Assembly: GCA_028874795.1 (NCBI GenBank)
Contig: JAPPHT010000014.1
Span: 1-60,656 of the forward strand
Source: Chloroflexota bacterium
GTDB lineage: Bacteria > Chloroflexota > Dehalococcoidia > Lucifugimonadales > Australimonadaceae
Length of the DNA: 60,656 bases
Direction of reading: 5' to 3'
Made by a program: the position numbers and the translations under genes
Shown here: positions 18,016 through 26,457 of the stretch, in pieces
How positions within the stretch are numbered: position 1 is the first letter of the stretch
Layout of the letters: each line of letters begins with the position of its first letter
Notes under the pieces: model-generated
Told to the model about the DNA's origin: nothing
Seen by the model: only the letters and a program-made list of their open reading frames with translations
Databases searched by the model: none

Positions 18016-19331
18016 GCGGCATGCTGCGCGTGCCCGCGACCTGCCTTTCCGCACGTGTGCCTGGATGCCTTGCAGCGCTCCTGATCGCACTGGGACTGCT
18101 CGGCTGCTCGGGCGATGCAACAGCGCCGCCGACCGCCACCCCACACCACGCGAGGCCAGCAGCGAGTCCCACGCCGACGGTGGTAGACGACAGCATGGCT
18201 GGCGTCTACGACGATCGCGTTCTGTTCGGGCAGTCCGCTGCGTTCAGCGGCCCCGCGGAGGACCTCGGGACCAACATGAAACTTGGCATCCAGGCTGCGT
18301 TCCACGAAGCCAACGAGGCCGGAGGCGTACACGGCCGTTCGCTTGAGTTGATCTCGCTGGATGACTCCTACGAGCCGGAACAGGCCGTCACCAATACGCT
18401 GCAACTGATAGAGGAAGAGCGGGTGTTCATGCTCATCGGTGCGGTTGGGACCCCCACTTCCCGCTCGGCCACGCCGGTATCAGTCGCGGCTGGCGTGCCT
18501 TACCTTGCGCCGTTCACGGGAGCGGAGTTCCTGCGTACGCTGGGACCGCAGAACGTGATTAACGTCCGCGCCTCGTACAACCAAGAGACGGAAGAGATGG
18601 TCGCCCGCCTCACCGAGGACCTCGGCATCAGGCGCATCGCGGTCATGTACCAGGACGACTCCTTTGGCAGGGCAGGCTACGTCGGAGCGGTGGACGCGCT
18701 CCGTCGCAGAGGGATGTCTCCCGTGGGCATCGGTCTGTACACGCGCAACACAACCGCAGTGAAGACTGCCGTCCTGGACATAGAGCGTTCGCTGCCCGAG
18801 GCGGTCATCATCGTAGGGGCCTACGAACCGGTGGCGACCTTCATCAGGTGGTCGCGACACATCGGCATGGATATTGAGTTCATCAACATCTCCTTCGTGG
18901 GCAGCAACGCCCTGGCGGAGGAATTAGGTGCGGATGGAGCCGGAGTGTTCGTGACGCAGGTGGTGCCCTTCCCGAACGACCTTTCCCAGCCGATCGTCAC
19001 GTCGTACCGGAGTGCTCTCTCTTCCTTCGATCGGAGCTTGGAGCCGGGCTTCGTGTCGCTGGAGGGATACCTCGCCGGACGCCTTGCGATAGCGGGGTTG
19101 GAGGGTTGTGGACGAAACCTCTCCCGCCAGTGCTTCCTGGACAGCCTGACCAGTGCCGACAAGATAGACCTCGACGGCTTCACACTCAACTACGGAGAGG
19201 ACGACAATCAGGGCTCCGATACGGTCTTCCTGACTGTGCTCGGACCCGATGGGCAGTATTATCCGATCCAGGCATTGGGGGACTATCAACTGTTGCAGGA
19301 ATCCTGGGCAGTGCAGGACGTTGAGCCATGA
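18012..19331 (+). CDS. Branched-chain-amino-acid-type periplasmic binding lipoprotein (receptor candidate)
   Basis: 439 residues. The signal peptide ends in the lipobox LLGC, giving lipid-anchored Cys32, then a Thr/Pro/Ala-rich linker. The mature protein is a type I periplasmic-binding fold: FGQSAAFSGPAEDLGTNMK, EANEAGGVHGRSLELIS, a Ser/Thr-rich ligand loop around IGAVGTPTSRS, and AVMYQDDSFGRAG. No ABC permease or ATPase is nearby. It overlaps the kinase genes on both sides by 4 bases (ATGA), so it probably serves as the extracytoplasmic sensor for the histidine kinase rather than as a transport protein. That role is an inference from gene order; the ligand is unknown. Confidence 0.88.
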   Translation: MSGMLRVPATCLSARVPGCLAALLIALGLLGCSGDATAPPTATPHHARPAASPTPTVVDDSMAGVYDDRVLFGQSAAFSGPAEDLGTNMKLGIQAAFHEANEAGGVHGRSLELISLDDSYEPEQAVTNTLQLIEEERVFMLIGAVGTPTSRSATPVSVAAGVPYLAPFTGAEFLRTLGPQNVINVRASYNQETEEMVARLTEDLGIRRIAVMYQDDSFGRAGYVGAVDALRRRGMSPVGIGLYTRNTTAVKTAVLDIERSLPEAVIIVGAYEPVATFIRWSRHIGMDIEFINISFVGSNALAEELGADGAGVFVTQVVPFPNDLSQPIVTSYRSALSSFDRSLEPGFVSLEGYLAGRLAIAGLEGCGRNLSRQCFLDSLTSADKIDLDGFTLNYGEDDNQGSDTVFLTVLGPDGQYYPIQALGDYQLLQESWAVQDVEP

Positions 19332-21631
19332 TTCAACCACTCAGGTTCTTCAGAGTTCCCTCCCGCATCTCCACCCAGCTGCAGCTGGTTATCGCGGGCG
19401 CGGTTGCACTCACGCTGGCTGCGAGTCTCGTGGGCTGGTTCTCGTTCAGTCGTGTGAGCGAGGCGCAAAGCCTCGTGAACGACGCGAGCCTGCCGGAGAT
19501 CACCACGGCCTTCCACGTGGCGGAGGCCGCCAGCGCGCTCGTGACGGCGGCGCCGCGGTTGACCTCTGCCCAGTCCGAGACCTTCCCGGACGTGGTTGCC
19601 GAGATCAACGAGGCGCGCCGGGCATTCGATGCGGAGTTGGCCGCACTTGAAAGGCGCGGCAGCGAGGAGGAACGCCTGAACCGCATCCGCGAACAGGCGG
19701 ACAAGCTGGTTGCCAACATAGACAGGATCAAAGTAGAGATGCAGGACGTCTTCACTCTGGAAGACGAGAGCAACAGGCTGCGGGAACGTCTGACGGCGCT
19801 GCAGAGTGAGCTGGACGGGATCCTGATCCCGGCCCTGGACGATCAGCTCTTCTACCTGATGACGGGTTACACCAGCATCGACGCGCCTGCCACTTCGCTG
19901 GAGGAGTCTTTCTCCGGAGACCAGATCATCGAGTACCGGCGCCTGGCGGAACTGCAGGGAGCCCTCAGCATCGCGGCCCAGGTGCTGGCAAGCACCTTCA
20001 CCGTTTCCGAGCCGGCACTGGTTGAGCCGCTGAGAGAGCGCTTTGAGGCGGCCTTCGCTGCATTCAGAGGGCCCGAGAGCACGTTCCTTGCGCAGGAGGT
20101 GAGCCCGGAACTGCTGGCCGTGCTCGAACCGGTTGAAACCCGCCTCCACGATCTGGGACTGGGGAACGATGAGGAGGAAGGCGGGTTCGCCCTCGTCGAG
20201 AGAGGCCTGATACTCGCTGAACAGCAGCGTGAGTTGCTGGCGGAGAACCGCACCGTTGCCATCGAACTGGTGGGTGAGGTGGACGGCCTGGTGAATACGG
20301 CCAACCAGCACGCACAGGAGGCGACGCTCTCGTCAGACCAGTCGATCCGGACCGGCCGCACCTTGCTGATAGCTATCGGCATCATCAGCGTTACGGGCGC
20401 CCTGCTCATCGACTGGCTCTTCGTGTGGCGGATGCTGCTGCGCCGCCTCGAGTTCCTTTCCAACCGGATGCGGCGGATGGCCGGAGGGGAACTGGAGGAA
20501 GAGGTAGTCGTCAGCGGTCGGGACGAGGTAGCGGACATGGCCGCGGCGCTGGAGGTTTTTCGCCGGAACGCGCTGGAGGTGCAGCGGCTGAACCTCGTAG
20601 AGCACCTGGCTGAGGAGTTGCGGGAGAAGAACGACGAACTGGAGAGCGCTCTGTCCGACCTGGACAAGGCGCAGGACCAGATCGTCATGCGAGAGAAGCT
20701 GGCAGCGCTCGGTGAGCTGACCGCCGGAGTGGCGCACGAGATCAGGAACCCGCTGAACTTCGTAAAGAACTTCTCCGAAGCGTCGGCCGAACTGCTCGTG
20801 GAGTTGAAGGAGGCGGTGGACGACACGGGCGACGCGTTGACGGACGATCAGAAGCAGTACATCGAAGAGATATCCGCCGACCTGACCGGCAACCTGGAGC
20901 GGATCCAGTCGCACGGCGAACGAGCGAACCGCATCGTGCAGGACATGTTGATGATGGGCAGAGGCGGAGGCGAGGCGCGTCCTATCGGGATCAACGACCT
21001 CGTCAACGAGCATGCCTCGCTGGCCTACCACAGCGCCCGGGCGCTGGACCCGGACTTCCAGCTCACGATCCGGCAGGAGTTCGATGCGGATGCCGGCGAG
21101 GTGGAGGCCATCCCCGGCGACCTTGGCCGCGTCTTCCTGAACATGGTGAGCAACGCTTGCTACGCCGTGGACGAGAAGCGGAAGCAGAGGGAGGCGGAAG
21201 GAGACCGGGAATACTTGCCCGAGGTGCTGCTCTCCACAAAGCGCACCAGCGAGTCGGTGGAGGTGCGCATAAGGGACAACGGGAGCGGCATACCCCAGGA
21301 GGCCATCGACAAGATATTCAACCCGTTCTTCACCACCAAGCCCACTGACAAGGGCACGGGACTCGGACTGGCGATCTCCAACGACATCGTCCGCCAGCAC
21401 GGAGGAACGATCTCCGTCACCTCGGAAGCGGGCGAGTTCACCGAGATGCTGGTTACCCTGCCGTTCAGGTACCCGGTGGTGACCGCTGAATACGAGCACG
21501 ATGCTGGCGGTGACAACGACGAAGCCGGGGACGAAGACGCCGATGAAGTCGACACTGCCGACGCCGACGAGGAGGATGACGCCGACGACGGCGCGAACGA
21601 GGGAGATGAAGACGACGGCAGGGCAGGCTAG
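19328..21631 (+). CDS. Membrane sensor histidine kinase with HAMP and acidic C-terminal tail
   Basis: 767 residues. TM1 lies at about 20-42, an extracytoplasmic helical region of about 300 residues follows, TM2 is near 345-366, then a HAMP domain and coiled coil. HisKA has the phospho-acceptor His470 in GVAHEIRNPLNFV. HATPase_c has N-box NMVSNACYAV, G1 DNGSGIP, F-box FNPFFTTKP and G2 GTGLGLAI. The last ~45 residues are strongly acidic (runs of Asp/Glu) and are not part of a known kinase core. ATG 19328 overlaps the binding-protein stop. Likely phosphorylates the receiver-phosphatase at 16421, since no other response regulator is in the window. Confidence 0.93.
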   Translation: MIQPLRFFRVPSRISTQLQLVIAGAVALTLAASLVGWFSFSRVSEAQSLVNDASLPEITTAFHVAEAASALVTAAPRLTSAQSETFPDVVAEINEARRAFDAELAALERRGSEEERLNRIREQADKLVANIDRIKVEMQDVFTLEDESNRLRERLTALQSELDGILIPALDDQLFYLMTGYTSIDAPATSLEESFSGDQIIEYRRLAELQGALSIAAQVLASTFTVSEPALVEPLRERFEAAFAAFRGPESTFLAQEVSPELLAVLEPVETRLHDLGLGNDEEEGGFALVERGLILAEQQRELLAENRTVAIELVGEVDGLVNTANQHAQEATLSSDQSIRTGRTLLIAIGIISVTGALLIDWLFVWRMLLRRLEFLSNRMRRMAGGELEEEVVVSGRDEVADMAAALEVFRRNALEVQRLNLVEHLAEELREKNDELESALSDLDKAQDQIVMREKLAALGELTAGVAHEIRNPLNFVKNFSEASAELLVELKEAVDDTGDALTDDQKQYIEEISADLTGNLERIQSHGERANRIVQDMLMMGRGGGEARPIGINDLVNEHASLAYHSARALDPDFQLTIRQEFDADAGEVEAIPGDLGRVFLNMVSNACYAVDEKRKQREAEGDREYLPEVLLSTKRTSESVEVRIRDNGSGIPQEAIDKIFNPFFTTKPTDKGTGLGLAISNDIVRQHGGTISVTSEAGEFTEMLVTLPFRYPVVTAEYEHDAGGDNDEAGDEDADEVDTADADEEDDADDGANEGDEDDGRAG

Positions 21632-21649
21632 CAGGGCCAGGCGCGGAGC

Positions 21650-23083
21650 ATGAACTTCGACTCCTACAACCTCGATGCTGCCATATACGACGAGATGCTG
21701 CTTCCGGACGGGTCACCGCGGGAGCACTCGGCGCGCTTGCACGAGACGCTGCTCCGGCTTTCACCCGAAGAGCTGGGGAGCATCCAGGAGGGCGTGGCGC
21801 GCTCTTTCCTGCACGAGGGCATCTTCTTCACGGTATACGGGGACGACGAGGCCCAGGAGCGGATCATCCCCGTGGACTGCGTGCCGCGGGTGTTGTCCGC
21901 GGCCGAATGGGGGCTGCTGGATCGAGGCCTCTCCCAGCGCCTGCGCGCGCTCAATCGCTTCGTTGACGACGTCTACAACGGCGCGTACGCCGTCTCAGAC
22001 GACGTTATCCCGGAAGACCTGGTGTCCGGGTGTCCCAACTATCGCCCGGAGATGCTTGGCTACTCGCCTCCGCACGGCGTGTGGGTAGCTATCTGCGGCA
22101 CGGACCTGCTGCGTACGGACGACGGCTTCTTCGTTCTGGAGGACAATCTCCGCTCTCCATCCGGCGTTTCCTACATGGTCGCGACCCGGAACGCGGTGAA
22201 AGCCGGGCTGCGCCGCCTCTACCGGTCCTACCGCGTCCGGGAGGTCGAGCACTACGGGAGCCTGCTCCAGCAGACGCTCATCGAGCTGGCCCCCGGCGGC
22301 AAGCCCGACCCCACGATTGTGCTGCTGACGCCGGGGGTGTACAACGCGGCCTTCTATGAGCACATGTTCCTGGCGCACGAGATAGGCGCGGAACTGGTGG
22401 AGGGCCGCGACCTGCTGGTGCGCAACGGGTTCGTCTACATGCGAACGACTTCCGGACTTCGCCGCGTAGACATCATCTATCGCAGGGTGGACGACCTGTT
22501 CCTGGACCCCTTCGTATTCCGCCCCGACTCGATGCTGGGTGTTCCGGGGCTGCTCGATGCGTGCAAACGAGGCAACGTTACGCTGGTCAACGCCCCGGGA
22601 GTAGGTGTCGCCGACGATAAGAGCGTCTATCCCTTCGTTCCGGACATGATCCGCTACTATCTGGGCGAGGAGCCGATACTCGGGAATGTGGAAACGTATC
22701 TCTGCCGGCGTCCCGCGGAGCTGGAATACACGCTGGACAACCTGGACAAGCTGGTCGTGAAGCGCGTGGGAGAGTCCGGCGGTTACGGGATGCTGATAGG
22801 CCCACACGCCACACCGGAGGAGCGGAACGAATACGCGCAGCAGGTGCGGGCGAACCCTGCCGACTTCATAGCCCAACCGGTGCTGACGTTCTCCCGCGCG
22901 CCCTGCCTCGTAGATGGCCAGTTGGAGCCTCGTCACGTGGACCTGCGTCCATTTGTGCTGCAGGGCCGGGAGACGCGTATCGTGCCGGGCGCATTCTGCC
23001 GCGTGGCGCTACGCCGGGGGAGTCTGGTGGTCAACTCCAGCCAGGGTGGCGGCGGCAAGGACGTCTGGGTACTGGAAGAGTGA
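21650..23083 (+). CDS. Circularly permuted ATP-grasp type 2 protein
   Basis: 477 residues matching the CP_ATPgrasp_2 / DUF404-DUF407 family: YDEMLLPDGSPREHS at the N-terminus, then NRFVDDVYNG, FVLEDNLRSPSGVSYM, DIIYRRVDD, ANAPG-like VNAPGVGVADDKSVYPFVP, and VVKRVGESGGYGM as the ATP-grasp lysine/glycine loop. Members are predicted amidoligases that join amino acids or peptides, normally encoded beside an alpha-E protein, as here. It starts 18 bases after the kinase stop with a GGAG site. The transglutaminase and Ntn-hydrolase partners seen in many such loci are absent. Confidence 0.9.
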   Translation: MNFDSYNLDAAIYDEMLLPDGSPREHSARLHETLLRLSPEELGSIQEGVARSFLHEGIFFTVYGDDEAQERIIPVDCVPRVLSAAEWGLLDRGLSQRLRALNRFVDDVYNGAYAVSDDVIPEDLVSGCPNYRPEMLGYSPPHGVWVAICGTDLLRTDDGFFVLEDNLRSPSGVSYMVATRNAVKAGLRRLYRSYRVREVEHYGSLLQQTLIELAPGGKPDPTIVLLTPGVYNAAFYEHMFLAHEIGAELVEGRDLLVRNGFVYMRTTSGLRRVDIIYRRVDDLFLDPFVFRPDSMLGVPGLLDACKRGNVTLVNAPGVGVADDKSVYPFVPDMIRYYLGEEPILGNVETYLCRRPAELEYTLDNLDKLVVKRVGESGGYGMLIGPHATPEERNEYAQQVRANPADFIAQPVLTFSRAPCLVDGQLEPRHVDLRPFVLQGRETRIVPGAFCRVALRRGSLVVNSSQGGGGKDVWVLEE

Positions 23084-23088
23084 GGCTG

Positions 23089-24051
23089 ATGCTCTCGCGA
23101 AGCGCCCAAGGCATCTACTGGATGGGCCGGTATCTCGAGCGGACCGAGTGCCTTTGCCGCTTGATGCAGCTCCAGACCGAAGCGCTTGTGGACCGCCCTG
23201 CGCGTGATATCTACGTGGGATGGCGCAGGCTCTACGGGGTGCTGCGTCGTATTCCGCCGGGAGGCGTGCTGGACTTTGCTGACAGCGACGACTTCACGCT
23301 TGCGGACTCGTACACGCTTGCGGGAGACCTGACCTTCGAGCGCTCCAACCCCGACTCGGTGTGGAACTGCTTCGCTCAGGGCAGGGAGAATGCTCGGCAT
23401 ATGCGCCATTGCATCAGCGCGGAGATGTGGCAGCGCGTCAACCTGGCATACCTGCGTCTCCGCGACATGGACATCGAAGATATCTGGTCGCTGCCTGAGG
23501 GCTTCTACGCGGGACTCGCCGCAGAGACCGACGCATTCGATGGAGCTGCGCAGGCGACCATGTACCGCGATGAAGGATGGAGCTTCCTTCGGCTGGGCGG
23601 CTTCATCGAACGGGCGCAGTTCGCGACCGGACTCCTGCTTCAACAACTTGCGATAGACGAGGAAGGCGACGGTTACGCGGAGGAAGACTGGGTAGGTCTG
23701 CTGGAAGCCTCCCACGCGCTCGAGGTGTACAACCGCCGCTACGGGGCAGCGGTCCACGCGCATCCGGCGCTGGACCTGCTGGTGACCGATCCTCTGCTGC
23801 CAGGTTCGCTTGGGCGGACTTTCACCCAGATCTCACAAGAGATCGCCAGGCTCGGAACCGGACCGGGGACGGACTCCGGGCGCGCGGCGCAGCGACTGAC
23901 GGGGCGCATGCTCTCACTCCTGCAGAACGAATGGCCGGACAGCAGAGAGCGCGAGGGACTGCTGCGCAGGGTCCTCACTGAGGCAACCAACCTGCACTTC
24001 ATGATCAACGAGGCTTACTTCGACTATCCGCTCAACGTTTACGCGGAGTAG
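23089..24051 (+). CDS. Alpha-E domain protein
   Basis: 320 residues, almost all helical, beginning MLSRSAQGIYWMGRYLERTECLCRL when read with spacing, the hallmark start of alpha-E (DUF403) proteins. This family is a constant partner of circularly permuted ATP-grasp proteins and is predicted to help in peptide or amide bond formation. ATG 23089 is preferred because it restores the conserved N-terminus; GTG 23080, which overlaps the previous stop as GTGA, is the alternative. It is followed by a 68-base gap with a strong hairpin before the exporter gene. Confidence 0.9.
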   Translation: MLSRSAQGIYWMGRYLERTECLCRLMQLQTEALVDRPARDIYVGWRRLYGVLRRIPPGGVLDFADSDDFTLADSYTLAGDLTFERSNPDSVWNCFAQGRENARHMRHCISAEMWQRVNLAYLRLRDMDIEDIWSLPEGFYAGLAAETDAFDGAAQATMYRDEGWSFLRLGGFIERAQFATGLLLQQLAIDEEGDGYAEEDWVGLLEASHALEVYNRRYGAAVHAHPALDLLVTDPLLPGSLGRTFTQISQEIARLGTGPGTDSGRAAQRLTGRMLSLLQNEWPDSREREGLLRRVLTEATNLHFMINEAYFDYPLNVYAE

Positions 24052-24079
24052 TCATCCGGAGGGACAGGGGCTACTCCCC

Positions 24080-24099
24080 GCCGGCCCACATAGGCCGGC
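24080..24099 (+). other. Hairpin between alpha-E and MMPL genes
   Basis: Perfect stem GCCGGCC (24080-24086) / GGCCGGC (24093-24099) with a 6-base loop and no T-tract, followed by AAGGAG and the MMPL start 21 bases downstream. It could protect or process mRNA or modulate exporter expression. It does not look like an intrinsic terminator. Confidence 0.4.
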
Positions 24100-24119
24100 A
24101 GCCATAAGGAGCCGTAACG

Positions 24120-26450
24120 ATGACCGAAGCACTCGCCCGTATCAGTTCCCGCAGGCCGTGGGTGACCATCGGGGCATGGCTGGTGGCGGTGTTGCTCGCC
24201 CTGGGGATAGTCGGGCAACTGCTTCCGACAGCCACCACCACGGAGCTTCGCATCATTCCACGGTTCGGCGAGGTCGGGTCGGTGACCGCAGGTGACTTGC
24301 TGGAAGGGACTGCCATCGAACCCCCGCCTGCTGAGGTCGTCATCGTTCATTCAGAGACGTTGACGGTGGATGACGCCGCCTTCAAGGCGAAAGTGGAGGA
24401 GGTGACCGCCAAACTGCGGGAACTGGAGCCTGAGGTCATACGGGCCAGCACGGACTACTACGAGGTCCTGGCCGCCAGCCCCCTGGACTCGCTCGCGCTG
24501 GTTTCCACGGACCGCAGGAGCGCCATCGTAGCGGTCCAGATGACCGGCACACTCGGTGAGGCGCTGGAGAACATCGAAGAGGTCATCCACGTCGTGGAGG
24601 AGGCGGACGGCAAGGACGGCTTCGACGTGCTTATCGTCGGCGACGTGAGCAGCCGCTTCGAGCAGGCGGAGCTGTCGGCGATGGACCTCGAGCAGGGTGA
24701 GCGGTTCGGCATCCCGGTGGCACTGCTCATCCTCCTCGTGCTCTTCGGCGCTGTCGTGGCGGCGCTGATACCCATCGGCCTCGCCGTCATTTCGATACTC
24801 GTCACGCTCGCCATCGTGGCGGTCATCGGCACTGTCTTCGGGGAGTTGGTCTTCTTCGTGCTGCTGTGGATAACGATGATCGGCCTTGCGGTGGGGATCG
24901 ACTACAGTCTCATCGTCGTGTCCCGCTTCAGAGAAGAGCTGGCGCGCGGCCTGAGCAAGAGGGACGCGGTTATCAAGGCAGGAGCAACGGCCAGCCGCAC
25001 GGTGTTCTTCAGCGGTATGACGGTGGTCATCGCGCTGCTCGGCGTTTTCATCGTGCCGCACACGCTGTTCTTCGCAACCGGACTCGGCGCGATCCTGGTG
25101 GTCATCGTTTCGGTCACGGCGACGCTCACGTTCCTGCCAGCAGTGCTCACGGTGCTGGGGCCGCGCGTTGATCGTCTACGGCTTCCGTTCCGCAGGAGCG
25201 CGTCAAGCGCATCTTCGGGAGGGCAGCGCGAAGGCTTCTGGGAGTTCATCACGCGGAAGACGATGCGATACCCTGTCATCAGCATCATCGTTGTCGGCGG
25301 GCTGATGGTCTGGGCGTCGGTGAGCTACTTCGGCATCAATACCGGCTTCAACAGCGTCGAGACGTTCCCGCATGACTCGCATACCCGCGAGGCGTTCACC
25401 GCCCTTGAAGAAGACTTCCCGCTGGGGTACGGCTCGGCGAACCCGGCCCGGGTTGTCATCGAGGGGGACATCAGCGACCCGGCGGTAGCGGCGGCGGTGC
25501 AGGCGTTCAAGCAGGCCGTAGTCGGCGACCCGCTGGTTGCCGAAGTGCTGCAGAAGATCCGGCAGGCTGTTGAGAGCGATCCGGCTCTCGTCGCAGCCCT
25601 GCTGCAGAGCAACCCGGAGATACTCAGCGACCCCTCGGCTGCCGCCCTTGCCGCCCTGCTCACGAACACGCACGGCAGCCTCACCGTGATCGCGATACCG
25701 GTGCCCGGCGCCCCCAGCAGCGCGGATGCGTTCGACCTGATAAAGCGGCTGCGGGAAGACTACATCCCCGCGGCGTTCTCCGGCGTTGAGGCAGAGGCGC
25801 ACGTGGGCGGCATCTCGGCCGAGTACCTGGACTTCGATACGCAGCTCAGGGCCTACCTGCCCATCATCTTCGCGTTCATCCTTGGCGTGAGTTTCATCCT
25901 GCTCCTGGTGGTCTTCCGCTCAATCGTCATCCCCATCAAGGCGATCATCATGAACCTGCTCTCCGTGGGCGCTGCTTACGGGTTGATGGTGCTGGTATTC
26001 CAGAGGGGCGTCGGGGCGGACCTGTTCGGGTTCCAACAGGTTGAGACGATAGAGGCGTGGCTGCCGCTTATCCTGTTCGCCATCCTCTTCGGGCTGTCCA
26101 TGGACTACCACGTCTTCATGCTCAGCCGCATCCGCGAGCGCTACGACCAGACGCACGACAATGCCGAATCAGTGGCGTACGGCCTGCGCTCGACCGCGAG
26201 CCTCATCACCGGTGCGGCTCTCATCATGGTCGCGGTGTTCAGCGGTTTCGCCTCCGGGGACATGGTTGTCAACCAGCAGGCCGGTTTCGGGCTTGCGGTG
26301 GCTGTGCTGCTCGATGCGACGCTTGTGCGCAGCATCCTCGTTCCGGCCAGCATGCAACTGCTCGGCGCGCGGAACTGGTACCTGCCCGGATTCCTCAACT
26401 GGCTGCCCCAGATCCAGGTGGAGGCCGAGGAGGGAGAGCGAGCGTCCTGA
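24120..26450 (+). CDS. MMPL/RND-family membrane transporter
   Basis: 776 residues with two repeated halves, each a single N-terminal TM helix, an extracytoplasmic domain and a block of about five TM helices. The conserved Asp-Tyr motifs of the family are seen in GLAVGIDYSLIVVSRFREE and GLSMDYHVFMLSRIRERY. MMPL proteins use proton motive force to export lipids, polyketides or siderophore-like products. AAGGAG lies upstream of ATG 24120. As last gene of the operon after the ATP-grasp/alpha-E pair, it is a candidate exporter of their product; this is an inference from position. It converges on the PEP carboxylase gene. Confidence 0.9.
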   Translation: MTEALARISSRRPWVTIGAWLVAVLLALGIVGQLLPTATTTELRIIPRFGEVGSVTAGDLLEGTAIEPPPAEVVIVHSETLTVDDAAFKAKVEEVTAKLRELEPEVIRASTDYYEVLAASPLDSLALVSTDRRSAIVAVQMTGTLGEALENIEEVIHVVEEADGKDGFDVLIVGDVSSRFEQAELSAMDLEQGERFGIPVALLILLVLFGAVVAALIPIGLAVISILVTLAIVAVIGTVFGELVFFVLLWITMIGLAVGIDYSLIVVSRFREELARGLSKRDAVIKAGATASRTVFFSGMTVVIALLGVFIVPHTLFFATGLGAILVVIVSVTATLTFLPAVLTVLGPRVDRLRLPFRRSASSASSGGQREGFWEFITRKTMRYPVISIIVVGGLMVWASVSYFGINTGFNSVETFPHDSHTREAFTALEEDFPLGYGSANPARVVIEGDISDPAVAAAVQAFKQAVVGDPLVAEVLQKIRQAVESDPALVAALLQSNPEILSDPSAAALAALLTNTHGSLTVIAIPVPGAPSSADAFDLIKRLREDYIPAAFSGVEAEAHVGGISAEYLDFDTQLRAYLPIIFAFILGVSFILLLVVFRSIVIPIKAIIMNLLSVGAAYGLMVLVFQRGVGADLFGFQQVETIEAWLPLILFAILFGLSMDYHVFMLSRIRERYDQTHDNAESVAYGLRSTASLITGAALIMVAVFSGFASGDMVVNQQAGFGLAVAVLLDATLVRSILVPASMQLLGARNWYLPGFLNWLPQIQVEAEEGERAS

Positions 26451-26457
26451 AGCGTCG

